A stretch of 6,906 bases of DNA from Draconibacterium sp. (GCA_030595485.1 JAUVDE010000181.1:1-6906); one strand, 5' to 3'. Positions 1-6,139 are shown, numbered from the stretch's first letter. Notes: a model not told the origin generated them from the sequence alone. A program made the numbers and translations.

Positions 1-285
1 TGTATATTTTACATTATACCCCCTGTTTTTCAATAAATAAGTCATTTTTTGTGCTTTTTTGGTATTTATTTCAAAAATATCAAATTTACAGAACACCTTC
101 AAAATACAACAAGACAAAGCATAAAAACATACATGTTTCTATGCTAACACCCCATAAATAAATAGGGATAATTCAAATCATTAATTTATTAAGCACATGA
201 AGTTCAGCATGCACCATTCTATTTTCAAATTATAGAAGAGGTAAAAGGAAGCACTTAATGAAAGGAATACTTACTCATCTAATCT
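1..285. other. AT-rich non-coding stretch downstream of the aminotransferase gene
   Basis: No convincing coding frame is present on either strand. The stretch lies past the 3' end of the minus-strand aminotransferase gene, so on that strand it is 3' untranslated or spacer DNA. The only structure I can support in it is the hairpin at 118-145. A short plus-strand frame starting at 258 has a purine-rich stretch (AAAGGAAG) ahead of its ATG, but it runs antisense into the aminotransferase gene and is taken as a shadow. Confidence 0.6.
118..145 (-). repeat. Near-perfect inverted repeat, possible weak terminator of the aminotransferase gene
   Basis: AGCATAAAAACA (118-129) pairs with TGTTTCTATGCT (134-145) around a 4-base loop. 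The only mismatch on the plus strand is A124 against C139. In a minus-strand transcript this becomes a G-U wobble, so all 12 positions pair, which favours function on the minus strand. It lies about 140 bases past the aminotransferase stop. The stem has few GC pairs and only a broken T-rich tail on the minus strand, so terminator activity is uncertain. It could equally be a palindromic protein-binding site. Confidence 0.35.
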
Positions 286-1398
286 TTATTGAGAAATATT
301 TTTTAGGGCAGCAATTAATTTTTTGTCTTTCTTTCGTCCTTGAGAAGCAACACGAATATGAAAGTTATCCAATCCTACTTTATTTGAACAATCGCGAACA
401 TAAACGCCAAATCCCTCTAAAAGTTTCATTTGCACTTCGCGCGCTGAGAGACCAAAACCAATTTTAATTAGGAAGAAATTACTACCTGTTGGATACACCT
501 CTATTCCGGGAATATGTTCCAATTGCTCGAACAATTGTCTTACGTCAACTAAAACCTTTTTTCTTGCCAACTCGTAATAAGCACTCGTTTCTTTCAAAAT
601 CGACAAAAAATATTCTGCCAGGGTATTAATATTCCAAACGGGTAAAACATCCCTTATTTCTTTTAAAAACTGTTCGTTGGCTGTACAACAATATCCCAAT
701 CGTAAACCCGGAACTCCACAATGTTTACTCATGCTTCTAATAATTATCAGATTACGAAATTCTTCCACAAAAGGAAGTAAGCTGGGAATTTCCTCTCGTG
801 AAAAATCGATAAAAGATTCATCAACAAGAATAAGTTTCAGGTGCTTCATCTTTTTCAGAAAACCTATCATTTCCGTTATGGAAAATAGTTGCCCGGTAGG
901 ATTCCCCGGATTAATAATTAATGCTGACGAAATATTTTCTGATATTAACCATGCGGCGTATTCATTTAAATCCAGATGATAGTGTTTATCTTCGGAGAGC
1001 TGATAAAGTTTCACCTTTTCTGAATCCTGAAGTTTTTCTATGTATTCGCTAAAAGTAGGAATTGGTATTCCCATATCATCAGCCAACTGTCGTTGTATAA
1101 TAGTTATAAGCTCGGTGGCACCATTACCAATGACCAAATACTCGGGATTTACATGAATTACTTCAGCCAGATTTTGTTGGGCTAATTTTGGATTGCTCGA
1201 TGGATAAAACTTTATTAATGCTGTAAATTTTTGGTTTAGTTTTTTAAGAATTTTTCGATCAGGAAAATACGGATTTTCGATAAAACAAAAGTCAATCACC
1301 TTGTCCATGCTCTTTTCACCAACAAGATCGACTAGCGCTGGTGTATGCGACGTTTCTTCAAAAAGCTGGTGATTTACCTTTATTCTATTCCTGAACAT
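286..1398 (-). CDS. PLP-dependent class I/II aminotransferase, histidinol-phosphate aminotransferase / CobD-like
   Basis: This is a cytosolic fold-type I PLP enzyme of about 370 residues, the usual length for HisC and for threonine-phosphate decarboxylase CobD. Counting from the ATG at 1398, the visible landmarks are GNGATE at 91-96 (phosphate-cup region), NPGNPTG at 163-169, the pyridine-contacting Asp193 in VDESFIDF, Schiff-base Lys225 in RSMSKHCGVPGLRLGY with phosphate-binding Arg233, and substrate-carboxylate Arg349 in HIRVAS. DESF, with Phe where HisC usually has Tyr, leans towards the CobD-like branch. From memory, the core also resembles the aminotransferase half of Bacteroidota proteins fused to a sugar-phosphate nucleotidyltransferase; no such domain is encoded here. 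No his or cob gene is adjacent, so the substrate is unknown. The start is uncertain: the open frame extends to a TTG at 1440 with a stop codon just beyond, and another ATG at 1308 has GGTGAAAAGAG ahead of it but leaves only a few residues before the core. I chose 1398 for length and ATG use. The gene is divergent from tldD. Confidence 0.85.
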   Translation of the reverse strand: MFRNRIKVNHQLFEETSHTPALVDLVGEKSMDKVIDFCFIENPYFPDRKILKKLNQKFTALIKFYPSSNPKLAQQNLAEVIHVNPEYLVIGNGATELITIIQRQLADDMGIPIPTFSEYIEKLQDSEKVKLYQLSEDKHYHLDLNEYAAWLISENISSALIINPGNPTGQLFSITEMIGFLKKMKHLKLILVDESFIDFSREEIPSLLPFVEEFRNLIIIRSMSKHCGVPGLRLGYCCTANEQFLKEIRDVLPVWNINTLAEYFLSILKETSAYYELARKKVLVDVRQLFEQLEHIPGIEVYPTGSNFFLIKIGFGLSAREVQMKLLEGFGVYVRDCSNKVGLDNFHIRVASQGRKKDKKLIAALKNISQ

Positions 1399-1584
1399 CC
1401 GATGTATTTTTTGACAAAAATGAATAAAATATTCTGCCAAAGACTAGTGAAGTTCAACTTTTTTTGTTTTTAGATCAGGTGTGTGATTTATTTAATGTAG
1501 AATAGTTTAATTCTAAAATGAATCATCATAACAATGAGAGAATGATAATTTCCGACTGATGGAAATGACTTCAAATAATAATTA

Positions 1585-1644
1585 ATGTTATTCCATTTTA
1601 ACCTGTAATAATTCAATCTAACTGGATACCAATTGGAATAACAT
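1585..1644. promoter_or_regulatory. 11-bp inverted repeat in the divergent intergenic region upstream of tldD
   Basis: ATGTTATTCCA (1585-1595) and TGGAATAACAT (1634-1644) are perfect inverted copies separated by 38 bases. The right arm ends 40 bases before the tldD ATG. The spacing is too long for a tight hairpin and suits two half-sites for a regulator, or a long-loop structure in the tldD leader. The rest of this divergent gap (about 1441-1684) is AT-rich with no convincing gene. I could not place a Bacteroidota-type promoter (TTTG, about 20 bases, TAnnTTTG) in it with confidence. Confidence 0.4.
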
Positions 1645-1684
1645 ATTTTATTGAAATTGAACAATCACTTAATAATATACCGGA

Positions 1685-3211
1685 ATGAAAGTAGACAGGC
1701 GTAATTTTATTAAAACTAGTGGTATGTTTGCAGCCGGAAGCGTGGTTTTGCCTCCATTTATGCAATCGTGCCAAAACGTACAAATTTCAGCAGACGTGAA
1801 AAGTTATTTAGACCATTTTGAGGTTTCAACAGAAATGTTGCAAAAAGTTATTGCAGCAGCCATGAGCAAAGGTGGCGACTATGCCGACTTATATTTCGAA
1901 CACAAAACAACAAACAGTCTTGGATTGGAGGACGGCAAAGTAAACCGAGCCTATTCGAACATCGACTTTGGTGTTGGTATTCGGGTTTTAAAAGGCGACC
2001 AAACCGGATTTGCTTATTCGGAAAACGTGGTAATGAACGACATGTTAAATGCCGCAAAAATGGCTGCCAACATTGCCAATAGTAAAGCCGAATTCAAACA
2101 AGGAGATTTAAGTGAGAAAATTCCGCAAGATTATTATAAAATCTCTCAGAAGTGGGAAGATGTTTCGGTAAAAGACAAAGTTCCTTTCGTTCAGAAAATT
2201 AATGATAAGATTTTTAGCCTCGACGAAAAGGTAATTAAAGTTAATGCGGGAATGAGCGATGAAACAAGCTATGTAATGTTTTATAACTCGGAAGGCAGGT
2301 TGACTTATGATTATCGTCCAATGATAAGTTTTTATGCCGTGTGTATTATGCAAGATGGTGAGCAGATTGAAAATGCTTATGCTGCCCGCTCGGTACGAAA
2401 AGGTTTTGAGTGGCTAACCGAAGAATTGGTTGACGAGCTTGCTGGTGAAGCCATTGATAAAACCAACCTTTTATTTAAAGCCGGCAAACCAAAAGCTGGA
2501 GAAATGCCAGTCGTACTAGGTGCCGGTGGTTCAGGAATTTTACTTCACGAAGCAATTGGGCATACTTTTGAAGCTGATTTTAACCGTAAAGGAACTTCAA
2601 TTTTCAGCGACAAACTAAACAAAAAAGTAGCCGAACCTTTCATTAATATTATCGACGACGGAACATTACCCAACGACCGTGGCGCCATTAATATTGATGA
2701 TGAAGGAAACGACGTTCAGAAAACCTACCTGGTGAAGGATGGAATGTTAAACAGCTACATTCACGACCGCATTAGTGCCCAACATTATGGCGTTGAACCT
2801 ACAGGAAATGGTCGTCGCGAATCGTTCCGACACATGCCACTTCCACGTATGCGCTCTACTTATATGGAGAACGGGCCACATACAACTGAAGAGATTTTCG
2901 CTGCGGTTGACTATGGTGTTTATGTAGATAACTTTAGTAATGGTGAGGTGAAAATTGGAGCAGGAGACTTTACATTCTTTGTAAAATCGGGTTACATTAT
3001 TGAAAATGGAAAATTAACCACGCCAATTAAAGATATAAATATTGTGGGTAACGGACCTCAGGCATTGGCTGATATTTCGATGGCCGCCAACGATTACAAA
3101 AATGACAATGGTACATGGACCTGTGGAAAAGATGGACAATCGGTTCCGGTAACACTTGGTTTACCTACTGTTTTAGTGAAGAAAATGACCGTTGGAGGAA
3201 CAAATGCATAA
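1685..3211 (+). CDS. tldD: TldD family zinc metallopeptidase with a Tat signal peptide
   Basis: This is the catalytic subunit of the TldD/TldE peptidase. In E. coli the complex trims the microcin B17 leader and degrades CcdA, acting on unfolded peptides threaded into the dimer. The metal site is visible as His288-Glu289-AIG-His292 within LLHEAIGHTFEADF, with the third ligand Cys480 in WTCGKDGQSVPV. Other family blocks are IDDGTLPNDRG (323-333), PTGNGRRESFRHMPLPRMR (372-390) and the C-terminal VGGT. The N-terminal TldD domain starts near residue 45. Residues 1-28 form a twin-arginine signal: DRRNFIK at 4-10, a hydrophobic stretch to about 25, then MQSC with Cys29 as a possible lipoprotein anchor. 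The signal confirms the ATG at 1685. At 508 residues it is slightly longer than E. coli TldD (about 480), roughly the size of the added signal. It is the first gene of a pair with tldE, 91 bases apart. Exported TldD is unlike the cytosolic E. coli protein. Family is certain; location and substrate are inferred. Confidence 0.95.
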   Translation: MKVDRRNFIKTSGMFAAGSVVLPPFMQSCQNVQISADVKSYLDHFEVSTEMLQKVIAAAMSKGGDYADLYFEHKTTNSLGLEDGKVNRAYSNIDFGVGIRVLKGDQTGFAYSENVVMNDMLNAAKMAANIANSKAEFKQGDLSEKIPQDYYKISQKWEDVSVKDKVPFVQKINDKIFSLDEKVIKVNAGMSDETSYVMFYNSEGRLTYDYRPMISFYAVCIMQDGEQIENAYAARSVRKGFEWLTEELVDELAGEAIDKTNLLFKAGKPKAGEMPVVLGAGGSGILLHEAIGHTFEADFNRKGTSIFSDKLNKKVAEPFINIIDDGTLPNDRGAINIDDEGNDVQKTYLVKDGMLNSYIHDRISAQHYGVEPTGNGRRESFRHMPLPRMRSTYMENGPHTTEEIFAAVDYGVYVDNFSNGEVKIGAGDFTFFVKSGYIIENGKLTTPIKDINIVGNGPQALADISMAANDYKNDNGTWTCGKDGQSVPVTLGLPTVLVKKMTVGGTNA

Positions 3212-3212
3212 A

Positions 3213-3247
3213 GAGTTCCGAGTTTAAAGTTTAGAGTTCAAAGTAAT
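3213..3247 (+). repeat. Degenerate tandem array with 7-bp period, words like GAGTTTA
   Basis: Five consecutive 7-base words start at 3213, 3220, 3227, 3234 and 3241. Typical words are GAGTTTA and AAGTTTA. All five keep AGT at word positions 2-4, and the first base is always a purine. The array begins two bases after the tldD stop codon and fills the first part of the tldD-tldE gap. It has no recognisable coding or promoter function. Confidence 0.6.
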
Positions 3248-3255
3248 TTGCACCT

Positions 3256-3297
3256 AGCTTGTAGCCTGAAGCTATGAGCTTGCAGCTAAAAACTAAA
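3256..3297 (+). repeat. Second degenerate 7-bp tandem array, words like AGCTTGT
   Basis: Five 7-base words start at 3256, 3263, 3270, 3277 and 3284, all beginning with AGC. AGCTTGT and AGCTTGC are the best conserved, and a decayed sixth word (AACTAAA) starts at 3291. The array is one base out of register with the preceding GAGTTTA array. TAGCTT (3255-3260) and AAGCTA (3269-3274) can form a perfect 6-bp stem with an 8-base loop. The array ends about five bases before the tldE ATG, so it forms the tldE 5' leader if the pair is co-transcribed. Confidence 0.6.
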
Positions 3298-3302
3298 AAA
3301 AA

Positions 3303-4619
3303 ATGACAAAAGAAGAAAAATATACATTAGCAAAATGGGCCATGAACCACGCCTTGGAAAATGGAGCCCAGCAAGCGAGCGTTAGCATTTCAAACAGCCA
3401 AAGCAGTAGCGTTGAAGTGCGCGAAGAAAAAATTGACAAACTAGAGCAAGCTATTCAAAGAAGTCTTTATATCCGTTTATTTGTTGATGGGAAATATTCG
3501 GCGCACTCAACCAGCCGTTTAAAGGAACAAGAACTGGTACGTTTTATTAACGAAGCAATTGAGGGAACTAAATTTCTATCTGAAGATGAATTTCGCACTT
3601 TGCCAGCTCCTGAGTTATATTACAAAGGTGGTGGTAAAAACCTGGAATCGTTAGATGAAAATTTTGCTTTGGTTGACCCAAAAGAGAAAATTGATTTGGC
3701 CTTTAAAGCCGAAAAAGAAATTTTAGGAACAGACGAACGTTTGATTTCAGTTTCGTGTAGTTATTACGATGGTTTAAACGAACGTGTAATGGTAACCAGT
3801 AATGGATTTGAAGGCCACAGCGCAAATTCACATTATGGATTACACACATCGGTTTCGGTAAAAGGTGGCGATGCCCGACCTGAATCGAGCTGGGGAGAAA
3901 GTTCCATAAAATATGACAAACTCAAAAAAGACGGAACCGGCACAACTGCTTTGAAAAAAGCTATTGAAAAGATTGGTGCTGAGAAGATTGAATCGGGTAC
4001 CATGCCAATGTTGGTTGAAAACCGTGTAGTTGGTCGGCTTTTGGGCCCGGTGATGGAAGCAATAAACGGCTCCTCCATTCAGCAGAAAAATTCATTTTTA
4101 GTTGCCAAACTAGACGAAAAGGTAGCGTCAAACCAACTTACGGTAACTGACGATCCATTTATTGTTGGCGGCCGTGGTTCACGCTTATTCGATGGCGAAG
4201 GCTTGGCAACGAAAAAACGTTCAATCTTCGACAAAGGTGTTTTAAAATGCTACTACATTGACACTTATTATGGTAAAAAACTTGAAATGGAGCCCAACGG
4301 CGGAAGCACGACTAACCTCGTATTTGAGCCCGGGAACAAGGATCTTGACGGACTTGTAGCATCGATTCAAAAAGGCATTTTTGTTACCGGATTTAACGGC
4401 GGAAACTGCAACGGATCTACTGGCGATTTCTCGTATGGTATAGAAGGCTTTTTAATTGAAAATGGAAAATTAGTTAAGCCAGTTGCAGAAATGAATATTA
4501 CCGGGAACATGATGAAACTAATGGCAAACATAGGAGAACTGGGTAGTGACATTAAAACGGACTCATCAGTTCGAACTCCTTCAATATTATTTAACGATGT
4601 TGATTTCAGTGGACTGTAA
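3303..4619 (+). CDS. tldE: TldE/PmbA family partner subunit of the TldD peptidase
   Basis: This is the non-catalytic partner that pairs with TldD to enclose the peptide-cleaving chamber. The 438 residues fit the family (E. coli TldE/PmbA about 450). Visible family blocks are the N-terminal helix and strand region (about 5-60), a central domain with VTSNGFEGHS (164-173), LVENRVVGRLLGPVMEAINGSSIQQ (237-261, start of the C-terminal domain), DDPF..GGRGSRLFDGEG (283-300), and the signature from GGNCNGSTGDFSYGIEG to MNITGNM (366-403). There is no HExxxH motif, as expected for TldE. The N-terminus (MTKEEKYTLAKWAMNH) starts directly in the domain and has no hydrophobic signal or twin arginine, in contrast to TldD upstream. 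Translation starts after an A-rich leader without a clear Shine-Dalgarno sequence, as is common in Bacteroidota. The gene follows tldD by 91 bases that contain two heptad arrays, and a strong hairpin terminator follows 20 bases after its stop. pmbA is the older gene name. Confidence 0.93.
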   Translation: MTKEEKYTLAKWAMNHALENGAQQASVSISNSQSSSVEVREEKIDKLEQAIQRSLYIRLFVDGKYSAHSTSRLKEQELVRFINEAIEGTKFLSEDEFRTLPAPELYYKGGGKNLESLDENFALVDPKEKIDLAFKAEKEILGTDERLISVSCSYYDGLNERVMVTSNGFEGHSANSHYGLHTSVSVKGGDARPESSWGESSIKYDKLKKDGTGTTALKKAIEKIGAEKIESGTMPMLVENRVVGRLLGPVMEAINGSSIQQKNSFLVAKLDEKVASNQLTVTDDPFIVGGRGSRLFDGEGLATKKRSIFDKGVLKCYYIDTYYGKKLEMEPNGGSTTNLVFEPGNKDLDGLVASIQKGIFVTGFNGGNCNGSTGDFSYGIEGFLIENGKLVKPVAEMNITGNMMKLMANIGELGSDIKTDSSVRTPSILFNDVDFSGL

Positions 4620-4638
4620 AACACTATATAAATACATA

Positions 4639-4669
4639 AAAAAACAGGAACAAATGGCTCCTGTTTTTT
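4639..4669 (+). terminator. Rho-independent terminator after tldE, probably bidirectional
   Basis: AAAAAACAGGA (4639-4649) pairs perfectly with TCCTGTTTTTT (4659-4669) around a 9-base loop. The plus strand ends in six T and lies 20 bases past the tldE stop. The upstream A run (4638-4644) supplies a 7-T tail on the minus strand, so the same hairpin can also stop transcription of the convergent flavoprotein gene, whose stop codon is about 50 bases away. Confidence 0.88.
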
Positions 4670-4682
4670 GTATATATCTTCT

Positions 4683-4717
4683 TACTAAATACTATGTACT
4701 TACTACTATATACTAAT
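4683..4717 (-). repeat. Degenerate 7-bp tandem array, words like TACTATA
   Basis: Five consecutive words start at 4683, 4690, 4697, 4704 and 4711, and every one begins with TACT (for example TACTATG, TACTATA). Read on the minus strand each word ends in AGTA, so the AGT core of the other arrays is kept there. The array directly abuts the stop codon of the flavoprotein gene (complement of 4718-4720), so in that orientation it forms the first 35 bases of the 3' untranslated region before the shared terminator. Confidence 0.6.
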
Positions 4718-5731
4718 TTAAACCATAGGATACTTCTTAAAAATCTCTTCCGACTTTGTTAATATATCGACATATTGTGCGCGTTGGTAGGCAAATGGGT
4801 CTTTCATGTTTTTACGCGAAAGTTTACCGCGGAAATCATCCAGCGATTTGTAACCTTTATCATCCATCCATTTATTAAGATCCATTAGAATATCGGAAAC
4901 TACAGATGGAGAATTGCGGTAAATAGTACTTACCATTTGAACTACATCGGCCCCTGCTAAAATCATTTTAACAACATCGTTAGCATCGTAAATACCGCGG
5001 CTCACACAAACACTACCATCGAGGTTACCATGCAATAACCCTGCATAACGCAAACCAATCATATGGTCTTTCGGATTACTTAATTCCCAAGGATAATGAT
5101 ATTCTTCTTTGTCTATGTCAATTTCGGGCTGGAAGAAACGGTTAAACAATACATAACCATCGGCTCCGGCTTCGTCAATCTTTTTAATAAAGTTTAGCGG
5201 ATTGGTATAGAACAAACTAATTTTCACACTTACCGGAATGCTAACTGCTTTTTTAACTGCTTTAACAATCTGCACTTGTTTGTCTTCAATCGATTCGCCT
5301 GAAACCTCGAAATAACCAGGTACTGCATACAAGTTAATTTCTAAACCTGCCACACCTGTTTTTTCCAATTCCTTTGCATATTCAACCCAAGTAGGTTCGT
5401 AAATAGCATTTAAACTTGCGAAAACTGGAACGTCAACACTCTTTACCAGTTTCTCAACATTATATAAATGTTCTTTTGGTCCGGCATGTTCCAAGCCCGG
5501 GAAAAGGTTGGTCATTTCAGCATTACGGTTTTCGTATTCCGAAAGCTCCTCATCCATTTGAAGGTTTTCCAACTGAATTTGTTCTTCGAAAAGTGAACGG
5601 TAAACAATTGCGCCAATTCCGGCTTCTTCAATTTGTTTTATTACCTCTGGTTTCGATACCAGATTACTTGCTCCAAGAATAAGTGGGTTCTTTAATTCGA
5701 TACCCATGTAGGTTGTTGATAAATCTGCCAT
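4718..5731 (-). CDS. Dihydroorotate-dehydrogenase-like FMN protein without the usual catalytic Cys
   Basis: This is a soluble TIM-barrel flavoprotein of 337 residues. It reads like the 'dihydroorotate dehydrogenase-like' group rather than true PyrD. Barrel landmarks in order are MGIELKNPLILGASNL (9-24, first strand and FMN edge), VPVFASLNA (101-109), GLEINLYAVPGY (129-140), IPVSVKIS (165-172, flavin-contacting Lys170), DGYVLFNRF (191-199), CVSRGIYDANDV (242-253, FMN phosphate loop) and AGADVVQMVSTIYR (259-272). In class 1 dihydroorotate dehydrogenases the catalytic loop reads N-L-S-C-P-N; here the aligned stretch is N133-LYAVP, so the catalytic Cys/Ser position is Ala. Together with the absence of pyr genes, this argues against a role in pyrimidine synthesis, and the real substrate is unknown. 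From memory, relatives are often found beside pyruvate:ferredoxin oxidoreductase genes, which are not in view. The ATG at 5731 fits the family N-terminus. No strong promoter is recognised upstream. The 3' end shares the 4639-4669 terminator. Confidence 0.85.
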   Translation of the reverse strand: MADLSTTYMGIELKNPLILGASNLVSKPEVIKQIEEAGIGAIVYRSLFEEQIQLENLQMDEELSEYENRNAEMTNLFPGLEHAGPKEHLYNVEKLVKSVDVPVFASLNAIYEPTWVEYAKELEKTGVAGLEINLYAVPGYFEVSGESIEDKQVQIVKAVKKAVSIPVSVKISLFYTNPLNFIKKIDEAGADGYVLFNRFFQPEIDIDKEEYHYPWELSNPKDHMIGLRYAGLLHGNLDGSVCVSRGIYDANDVVKMILAGADVVQMVSTIYRNSPSVVSDILMDLNKWMDDKGYKSLDDFRGKLSRKNMKDPFAYQRAQYVDILTKSEEIFKKYPMV

Positions 5732-5867
5732 AATCTATAGTTTTTTTATTGATTTTACTTCTTCGTTTTTAAATGTAACTGAAAATACAATTCTTTTGTT
5801 CAAGAAGACCATTAAATTTTATTGATGAGGGATAGGAAAGTTAGAAGAAAGACCGAGGAAAGTTTTT

Positions 5868-5885
5868 CAGTCGCAGTCTCAGCTG
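5868..5885 (+). repeat. Three-unit CAGTCN hexamer run
   Basis: CAGTCG, CAGTCT and CAGCTG follow each other at 5868, 5874 and 5880. The 9-mer AGTCGCAGT at 5869-5877 recurs at 5997-6005 inside the 7-bp array, which suggests a shared origin with a different unit length. The run is short and could be chance. Confidence 0.35.
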
Positions 5886-5900
5886 TCGAAACAAACACTA

Positions 5901-5934
5901 TTGTCATCTCGAACGCCGTGAGAGATCTGTTACT
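5901..5934 (+). repeat. REP-like interspersed element (TTGTCATCTCGA...GAGAGATCTGTTAC)
   Basis: The stretch resembles the TGTCATTTCGA(N)CG..GTGAGAAATCTGTT elements that I know as frequent intergenic repeats in Bacteroidota. It can form a small stem: ATCTC (5906-5910) with GAGAT (5922-5926). The assignment rests on recognition; only one copy of this form is in the window, so the repeat status cannot be shown from this sequence alone. Confidence 0.5.
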
Positions 5935-5947
5935 TAAGAAAGGCAGA

Positions 5948-6016
5948 AGTAACTAGTCACAAGTAGATAGTATTTAGTGAGAAGTTGCAGAAAAAAAGTC
6001 GCAGTAATCAGTTGAC
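5948..6016 (+). repeat. Longest degenerate 7-bp tandem array, words AGTNNNN
   Basis: Words beginning with AGT start at 5948, 5955, 5962, 5969, 5976 and 5983. The register then skips one decayed word (GAAAAAA at 5990) and resumes at 5997 with AGTCGCA. A last AGT at 6010 is one base out of step. Apart from AGT, the other four bases vary freely. It is the longest of four such arrays in the window and lies between two repeat elements, far from any start codon. Confidence 0.6.
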
Positions 6017-6061
6017 ATAATGCTTCGTCGTTTTTTGTGCCAAGGACATAAATCTCGGATT

Positions 6062-6139
6062 ACCACTAAGACACGAAAAGCACAAAGGTTTTTTGTATTA
6101 TGCAAAAATGTTTCTTTGTGTTCTTTGCGCCTTAGTGGT
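6062..6139. repeat. Long imperfect inverted repeat, ACCACTAAG...CTTAGTGGT type
   Basis: The left arm (6062-6087) and right arm (6114-6139) are inverted copies matching at 21 of 26 positions, with all five differences being transitions. The outer nine bases, ACCACTAAG and CTTAGTGGT, are perfect. Outside them GATTA and TAATC continue the match with a small bulge. Inside, TTTTTG (6090-6095) pairs with CAAAAA (6103-6108) around a 7-base loop, so the whole unit can fold into one long hairpin. The CTTTGTGTTCTTTG-type sequence resembles dispersed intergenic repeats seen in many environmental bacteria. It has no coding content. Confidence 0.7.

Noticed and set aside
258..467. Plus-strand 69-residue frame with a purine-rich stretch ahead of its ATG
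   Set aside because: It runs antisense through the conserved C-terminal part of the aminotransferase gene, has no family-like features, and its only support is a chance AAAGGAAG.
286..1440. Calling the aminotransferase hisC or cobD
   Set aside because: The active-site residues fit both branches, and no his or cob neighbour is present to decide, so no gene symbol is given.
1519..1585. Tiny plus-strand frames (for example MNHHNNERMIISD, from 1519) upstream of tldD, considered as a peptide substrate for TldD/TldE
   Set aside because: They are 8 to 13 codons long, have no ribosome site, no Cys/Ser/Gly-rich core and no leader-like pattern. No RiPP maturation gene is nearby.
4718..5731. Calling the flavoprotein pyrD
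   Set aside because: The catalytic Cys/Ser position is Ala and no pyrimidine genes are adjacent.
5732..5830. Possible Bacteroidota promoter for the flavoprotein gene (minus-strand TTG and TACATTT)
   Set aside because: The two boxes are about 23 bases apart and the second lacks the final G, so the match to TTTG-N19-21-TAnnTTTG is too weak in AT-rich DNA.
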